Of a stretch of 64,000 nucleotides of DNA, positions 59,697-64,000 are shown piece by piece. This DNA comes from Croceicoccus gelatinilyticus (GTDB lineage: Bacteria; Pseudomonadota; Alphaproteobacteria; Sphingomonadales; Sphingomonadaceae): assembly GCF_018398395.1 (NCBI RefSeq), contig NZ_JAHCBF010000007.1, forward strand, positions 1 to 64,000. The letters run 5' to 3'. Under the pieces are notes generated by a model. It was not told where the DNA came from and did not search any database. It saw only the letters and a program-made list of their open reading frames with translations. Position numbers and translations under genes: made by a program. The first letter of the stretch is position 1; every line of letters starts with the position of its first letter.

Positions 59697-60401
59697 TTAA
59701 GGAAAAGGTGACCGTCTAAGGTAAATTTTCTTACCACTGTCGCGAGGATCTAACTCGAACGAGCCGAAACCGTCGACTTCGACAATCTCGTTTTCCGTAA
59801 CGGCACCCTCGGCAGCGAGATGGTCGATCATGCGGATCGCGATCTTTGCCTGTTCCGGCATCGGCATGGGCGCGAGATCGAGGACAAGCTCTTGTTCGCA
59901 GAAGGGGGAGAGCCCCCTCGTAATCAGTCCGCCATCGCCATCACCCTGAAGAGCGACAAGCACCATCGCCGGGAAAGCACCGCCGTCTTCCCAGCTTTGT
60001 ACGACTTTGATAAAAAACTCGCTCCCAGTAATCGTCCCAGCTTCAGACCAGCCAATCGCCTTTGCCTGAGCGCTGCGTGCGATTTCGGCAGCAAGCGCTG
60101 ACAAAGCCTTAACCGAAGTCAAAAACGAAGCAGAACCGCCCTCGACCAGTCTCAGTTCGAGTGAGGGGCCGTCGGGCAGATCGATGGGGTTGGTGGCAAT
60201 GTATTGCGGCGTGTCGATGTTGCCGCTGGCAGGTGCCAGGTGCAGATCCATGCCGTTACGCTTAATCGTGATTGGCAGGGTGTCAGCGCCGAAATGCCTG
60301 GCCAGAATGTCAGCGGCGCTTTCCGCGTCATCAAACCAGAAGCGAAAGCAAGCCTGCGAAGCTGGCGTCATCTGATCTGAAGTTGGTGCGTTGCCGTTCA
60401 T
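59697..60401 (-). CDS. Hypothetical protein, possibly DUF4261-like
   Basis: A 234-residue soluble acidic protein. The middle contains KALSALAAEIARSAQAKAIGW, and the last third GGLITRGLSPFCEQELVLD and IAIRMIDHLAAEGAVTENEIVEVDG, a layout that reminds me of DUF4261 proteins; this is a weak match. I take the ATG at 60401 (MNGNAPTSDQM). It is the gene directly upstream of the split AHH nuclease on the same strand, and the two reading frames may overlap by up to 41 bases, so they were probably cotranscribed. Confidence 0.6.
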   Translation of the reverse strand: MNGNAPTSDQMTPASQACFRFWFDDAESAADILARHFGADTLPITIKRNGMDLHLAPASGNIDTPQYIATNPIDLPDGPSLELRLVEGGSASFLTSVKALSALAAEIARSAQAKAIGWSEAGTITGSEFFIKVVQSWEDGGAFPAMVLVALQGDGDGGLITRGLSPFCEQELVLDLAPMPMPEQAKIAIRMIDHLAAEGAVTENEIVEVDGFGSFELDPRDSGKKIYLRRSPFP

Positions 60402-60527
60402 CGTCCCGCGCTCCCGTCGCGCTCTGGCGACGCTATGCAATTCCTCCGTTACGCCGTCGAGACCTTACCCTGTTGTTGTATCCGATGTGGACATAAAATT
60501 CACGTCCCCGCGACAAGCGCGCCACAT

Positions 60528-61016
60528 CTAGAAAATGCCGAGCGACAGACCCTCTGCCAACGCCGCGCCCAATTCGCGGCACGTGCTTGCATCGTCGTCT
60601 GCAAGTGTCTTTCGCGCCATGATTTCCTCTGGCGTCTGCGCGTCGAAGTTCACGATCAGCGGATCGGCCACGCGTTTCAGCCGCCACCCTTTGGCGATCC
60701 GGTCGATCTGACGCGTGGCCCCTTCCCCGTCCGAACCGGCGGCAATGGCGGTGGCGAAAGCCTTCCCTTCGATCTTGCCCAGCACCGGATAGTAGCAGCG
60801 GTCGAAGAATTCTTTCATCGCGCCGGACATCGTGGCCAGGTTTTCCGGACAGACGAACAGATAGGCCCCTGCACCAATCAGATCATCAGGCCCCGCCTCG
60901 TCACAATAGAGCAACCTTGCCCGATCCGCCGTGCCATCCAGCACCGCACGCGCCATCGCCTCGGCGCCGCCCGTGCGCGAATGCCAGACGATCAGCAGAT
61001 GTGCTTCAGTGCTCAT
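60528..61016 (-). CDS. Flavodoxin-family / NAD(P)H-dependent FMN reductase-like protein
   Basis: A 162-residue flavodoxin-fold protein: LLIVWHSRTGGAEAMARAVLDG with the FMN phosphate loop (about 7-28), AYLFVCPENLATMSGAMKEFFDRCYYPV as the second FMN contact (in parts, about 51-78), and FATAIAAGSDGEGATRQ. Homologues are quinone or FMN reductases; the partner is not known. It is divergent from recJ. Confidence 0.85.
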   Translation of the reverse strand: MSTEAHLLIVWHSRTGGAEAMARAVLDGTADRARLLYCDEAGPDDLIGAGAYLFVCPENLATMSGAMKEFFDRCYYPVLGKIEGKAFATAIAAGSDGEGATRQIDRIAKGWRLKRVADPLIVNFDAQTPEEIMARKTLADDDASTCRELGAALAEGLSLGIF

Positions 61017-61116
61017 AGCCCATATCGCTAGCAGGTCGATCGGCCCCGTGGAAAGGCGTGGAAGCAGTCTGCGTCAACCTTTGCGCTGGGTGCCTGCGTT
61101 ACTGTATCTGCGGGGC

Positions 61117-62916
61117 ATGGCATCGGTAGCAGGACATCACGAACTCGACAGCGCGGCATGCGGCGTAACACGGTCGCTTAGCGGCAAGGCATGGCGCTGG
61201 CGTGGCGGGAACATGGCGCTCGGTTCTGGCGGCGGTATGGCGGGCGATGATCTCGTTATGCAGCTGCTTACCTCACGCGGGGTTCCGCTCGAGGATATCG
61301 AACGGCACCGCAATCCGACCATCCGCGATTTTCTGCCCGATCCTTCGATCTTCGCGGACATGGACGTGGCGGCTGACCGACTGGCACAGGCCGTCGTTTC
61401 AGGTGAGGCGATCACGATCTACGGCGATTACGACGTTGACGGTGCGACAAGCAGCGCGCTGCTGATCCGCCTGCTGCGCGAACTGGGCGCCAACCCGTCG
61501 CACTACATTCCCGACCGCCTGCTCGAAGGATACGGACCTTCGGGCGAGGCACTGGTCAAGATTGGCGAGCAAGGCTCAAGCCTTATCGTGACTGTCGATT
61601 GCGGCGCGATGGCGCATGAGGCGCTGGCCATGGCGCATGACGCGGGCATCGACGTAATTGTGGTGGATCATCATAAGTGCGCGGCGGAGAACCCGAAAAC
61701 CGTCGCTCTGGTAAATCCGAACCGCCTCGATTCGACTGACGAGGCCGCGTCGCATGGGCATCTGGCGGCAGTGGGTGTCGCGTTCCTGCTTGGCGTTGCG
61801 CTGGTTCGGACACTGCGCGGCCAAGGTTTCTTTGCCAACCGCCCTGCCCCCGACCTTATGGGCCTGCTTGATCTCGTCGCGCTCGGCACGGTGGCCGACG
61901 TCGCGCCGATCCATGGCCTGAACCGCGCTTTCGTGGCGCAGGGTCTCAAGATCATGGCGCATCGCCGCAATGTGGGCCTTAGCGCGCTGATCGACACGAG
62001 CCGGCTCAAGCGTGCTCCGCAGTGCAGCGATCTTGGCTTTGCCCTTGGCCCCCGCATCAATGCCGGCGGCCGCGTCGGAGAATCGACACTGGGCGTTCGC
62101 CTGCTGACGGGTGAGGACTTGCCCGAGGTGCAGGACATTGCGTCCCGGCTCGACGGGTTGAACGAAGAACGCCGCGCGATCGAGGCGGAGGTTCAGGCAG
62201 CGGCGGAAGAACAGCTTGCAGGCCAGCACAACCGATCGGTCCTCGTCCTGTCCGGTAAGGGCTGGCACCCGGGCGTCATCGGCATCGTTGCGGGGCGCAT
62301 CAAGGAAAAGGCGGGCAAGCCCACCATTGTGATTGCCGTCGACGAGAACGGCGAAGGCAAGGGGTCGGGCCGTTCGCTTTCGGGCGTCGACCTTGGCGCT
62401 GCCATCATCGCCGCGCGGGAACACGGCCTGCTGGCCAAGGGTGGCGGCCATGCCATGGCGGCAGGCCTGACGGTAGAGGAAAGCCGGATCGATGCGCTGG
62501 CTGACTGGCTGGACAGCCAGCTTGCCCGCGACGTGGACCGCGCGCGTGCCTCACAGGCGACTATCGTTGATATTTCGGTCAGCCCGCGTGGGCTGCAACC
62601 CGATCTTGTCGAATTGCTCGAATCGGCGGGCCCGTTCGGCGTGGGTTGGCCCGCGCCGCGCATTGCGGTCGGGCCAGTGAAGCTGGTGAAGGCAGATGTC
62701 GTCGGCAATGGCCACGTCCGCCTGATCGCCGCCGGACAGGACGGCGCTCGCTTCAAGGGAATCGCTTTCCGTGCAGAGGAAAGCGATTTGGGTCAGGCCC
62801 TGCTCCACGCTTCTCGCGGGCGTAGCCTGTGGCTTGTCGGGCGTCCCAAGATCGATGACTGGGGCTCTGTCCCTGCAGCAGAACTGCATGTCGAGGACGC
62901 GGCTTTCGCGGATTGA
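61117..62916 (+). CDS. recJ: Single-stranded-DNA-specific exonuclease RecJ
   Basis: 5'-3' exonuclease for recombination and mismatch repair. 599 residues: ITIYGDYDVDGATSSALLIRLL (DHH motif I, about 113-134), VTVDCGAMAHEAL, IVVDHHKC (DHH motif III), GFALGPRINAGGRVGES and the DHHA1 part GGGHAMAAGLTVEE, followed by an OB-fold (about 480-590). The start at 61117 (MASVAGHHEL) is chosen; the frame is open upstream through non-conserved sequence. Confidence 0.95.
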   Translation: MASVAGHHELDSAACGVTRSLSGKAWRWRGGNMALGSGGGMAGDDLVMQLLTSRGVPLEDIERHRNPTIRDFLPDPSIFADMDVAADRLAQAVVSGEAITIYGDYDVDGATSSALLIRLLRELGANPSHYIPDRLLEGYGPSGEALVKIGEQGSSLIVTVDCGAMAHEALAMAHDAGIDVIVVDHHKCAAENPKTVALVNPNRLDSTDEAASHGHLAAVGVAFLLGVALVRTLRGQGFFANRPAPDLMGLLDLVALGTVADVAPIHGLNRAFVAQGLKIMAHRRNVGLSALIDTSRLKRAPQCSDLGFALGPRINAGGRVGESTLGVRLLTGEDLPEVQDIASRLDGLNEERRAIEAEVQAAAEEQLAGQHNRSVLVLSGKGWHPGVIGIVAGRIKEKAGKPTIVIAVDENGEGKGSGRSLSGVDLGAAIIAAREHGLLAKGGGHAMAAGLTVEESRIDALADWLDSQLARDVDRARASQATIVDISVSPRGLQPDLVELLESAGPFGVGWPAPRIAVGPVKLVKADVVGNGHVRLIAAGQDGARFKGIAFRAEESDLGQALLHASRGRSLWLVGRPKIDDWGSVPAAELHVEDAAFAD

Positions 62917-62971
62917 GCGGCTTTGCCGACAAACATTTTTCGGTCCGCGCAATAAAAGTGCAAAAGGCCCC

Positions 62972-63000
62972 TTGACCGTCCGCGAATGCACTCGTAGATG
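62972..63000 (+). promoter_or_regulatory. Promoter of the tRNA-Glu genes
   Basis: TTGACC (62972-62977), 17 bases, TAGATG (62995-63000), placing the start near 63007, about 14 bases before the first tRNA. Confidence 0.6.
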
Positions 63001-63020
63001 GCCGGCCTGCACCGCGACGT

Positions 63021-63095
63021 GGCCCCTTCGTCTAGCGGTTAGGACGCGGCCCTTTCACGGCTGAAACACGGGTTCGATTCCCGTAGGGGTCACCA
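63021..63095 (+). tRNA. tRNA-Glu (TTC)
   Basis: 75 bases including the encoded CCA. Acceptor GGCCCCT pairs with AGGGGTC, the anticodon loop is CTTTCAC (anticodon TTC), and the T arm is ACGGG-TTCGATT-CCCGT. Read by eye from the cloverleaf. Confidence 0.95.
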
Positions 63096-63145
63096 CGCGG
63101 TGCAGTATTTGCCTTCCCGGCGCGGCGTTTGCCCCGGCATGGCAC

Positions 63146-63220
63146 GGCCCCTTCGTCTAGCGGTCAGGACGCGGCCCTCTCACGGCTGAAACACGGGTTC
63201 GATTCCCGTAGGGGTCACCA
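63146..63220 (+). tRNA. tRNA-Glu (CTC)
   Basis: 75 bases, nearly identical to the copy 50 bases upstream; two changes are visible, one in the D loop (GGTTAGG to GGTCAGG) and one in the anticodon (TTC to CTC). Encodes its own CCA. The pair looks like a tandem duplication that has specialised in anticodon. Confidence 0.95.
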
Positions 63221-63351
63221 GTCTCCTCCTCCACATTACGGTTTTATGACAGTGGCGCGGCGCGTTTTGCCGCACTACAGCCTGTCGCCGTGACAAGTGG
63301 ATTCGTGATTCCCGCTGCCAGTATTTCGGCTCCGACCAACGTGCGAGGTGC

Positions 63352-64000
63352 ATGGTGAAACGCTCCATGCCCTGGGCCGGTCTCACGCTTGCCACGGCAG
63401 GCTCGATCGTCCTGCTGCTCGTCACTTACGATTTCCTCGTCAGCTTCGCGCTGTGGATCGTCTGGTGCGGCTCGCTGCTCGTCCTGCGCCCCGCGCCTGA
63501 GCGTGAACGTATGCGCGACGATGGCATGGCGATCACGCAGGACCGCATGCGCGAACTGATCGAACCGCTCAGCCTGCCTTACCTCGTCATGGAAAACCGC
63601 CGCATCGTGCTTGCCAACGGCGCGGCGCGCGAAGTGCTTGGCCCCCACGTCGTCGGGCAGGACGCCCGCGTCGCCTTGCGCCACCCGGAGGCAGTCCGCC
63701 TGCTCGAAAGCGACAAGGGCGGCGAAGCGATCGTTCGCGGCCTCACCGGCCCGCGCAGTGTCTGGGCCGTCTCCCTACGCCCCGTCGATGCCACCAAGAC
63801 GATGATCGAACTGGTAAACCGCACGGCCGAGGCCGACATCAGCCGGGCTCATACCGATTTCGTCGCCAACGCCAGCCACGAACTGCGCACGCCGCTCGCC
63901 TCCATTATCGGCTATGTCGAAACGCTGATCGACGCGGACGAGGAAGAGCAGGTCCGCCCTATGAAACCGGAGACGCGCAAACGTTTCCTTGAGACCATCG
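63352..64000 (+). CDS. phoR: PhoR-like sensor histidine kinase (partial, runs off the window)
   Basis: The first 216 codons are visible. Two adjacent hydrophobic helices (WAGLTLATAGSIVLLLVTYDFLVSFALWIVWCG in parts, about 8-45), a PAS-like domain (about 65-155; LSLPYLVMENRRIVLANGAAREVLG) and the dimerisation/H-box NASHELRTPLASIIGYVETL (about 172-191) with the phospho-His. This order matches PhoR of the phosphate regulon, as does the absence of a large periplasmic domain. The start is the ATG at 63352 or the following GTG. The ATPase domain lies beyond the window, so the name is provisional. Confidence 0.8.
   Translation, partial: MVKRSMPWAGLTLATAGSIVLLLVTYDFLVSFALWIVWCGSLLVLRPAPERERMRDDGMAITQDRMRELIEPLSLPYLVMENRRIVLANGAAREVLGPHVVGQDARVALRHPEAVRLLESDKGGEAIVRGLTGPRSVWAVSLRPVDATKTMIELVNRTAEADISRAHTDFVANASHELRTPLASIIGYVETLIDADEEEQVRPMKPETRKRFLETI

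Overview
The window looks like chromosomal DNA from an alphaproteobacterium of the order Sphingomonadales (Sphingomonas, Novosphingobium or Erythrobacter-like). G+C is high. The rpoD, greA, carAB, ilvBNC and leuA proteins are alphaproteobacterial in type. There is a CtrA-type box, a general-stress (EcfG-type) promoter ahead of an envelope-protein cluster, and many small sphingomonad-style proteins. Almost all of the window is ordered core genome; accessory DNA is limited to the left 3.7 kb and one insertion sequence near 58-59 kb.

Layout. 1-3705: right end of an integrative element (tyrosine integrase, an unknown protein, an AlpA-type regulator, two small ORFs and a primase-polymerase cut by an IS630-family end), bounded by a 46-base copy of a tRNA-Lys 3' end. 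3893-9287: cation/proton antiporter with an OmpA-type lipoprotein, a CHASE2-EAL c-di-GMP protein, and a 13-codon micro-ORF between a CtrA box and a terminator. 9364-13107: riboflavin genes (an HTH-RibB fusion behind two identical operator dyads, then ribH) and an M13 peptidase homologue that has lost its zinc site. 13168-17955: enolase, a stress-type membrane/coiled-coil cluster, DUF4170, a GNAT enzyme and greA. 18071-27617: carA, a Rap1a-like secreted protein and carB in one operon, then yqeY-dnaG-rpoD.

27625-35503: homocysteine methyltransferase facing a TetR regulator with a perfect operator, catalase, the rpiB-glyA-nrdR-trmJ run, chorismate mutase and rpsD. 35589-44894: tgt, alkB, a TauE/SafE permease, an ABC-2 exporter with a DUF481 protein, queA, cyclophilin, coaD, ispA and xseB. 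45005-50190: purL, nitroreductase, thioesterase, serB and miaA (the last two start inside each other). 50182-58038: branched-chain amino-acid genes ilvB-ilvN-ilvC, with YceI and amidohydrolase genes between, and leuA behind a leucine-rich leader peptide.

58081-64000: an AHH-family nuclease gene split by a complete IS630 element, an unknown protein, a flavodoxin-like protein, recJ, two tRNA-Glu genes and the beginning of a PhoR-like histidine kinase.

The most interesting points are the DNA-binding-domain/RibB fusion lying directly behind paired operators that overlap a perfect -10 box, the CtrA-linked micro-ORF, the zinc-less M13 protein, the Rap1a-like gene inside the carAB operon, the exactly reconstructable IS insertion in the AHH gene, and leader-peptide control of leuA. 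No CRISPR array, rRNA gene or replication origin was seen.
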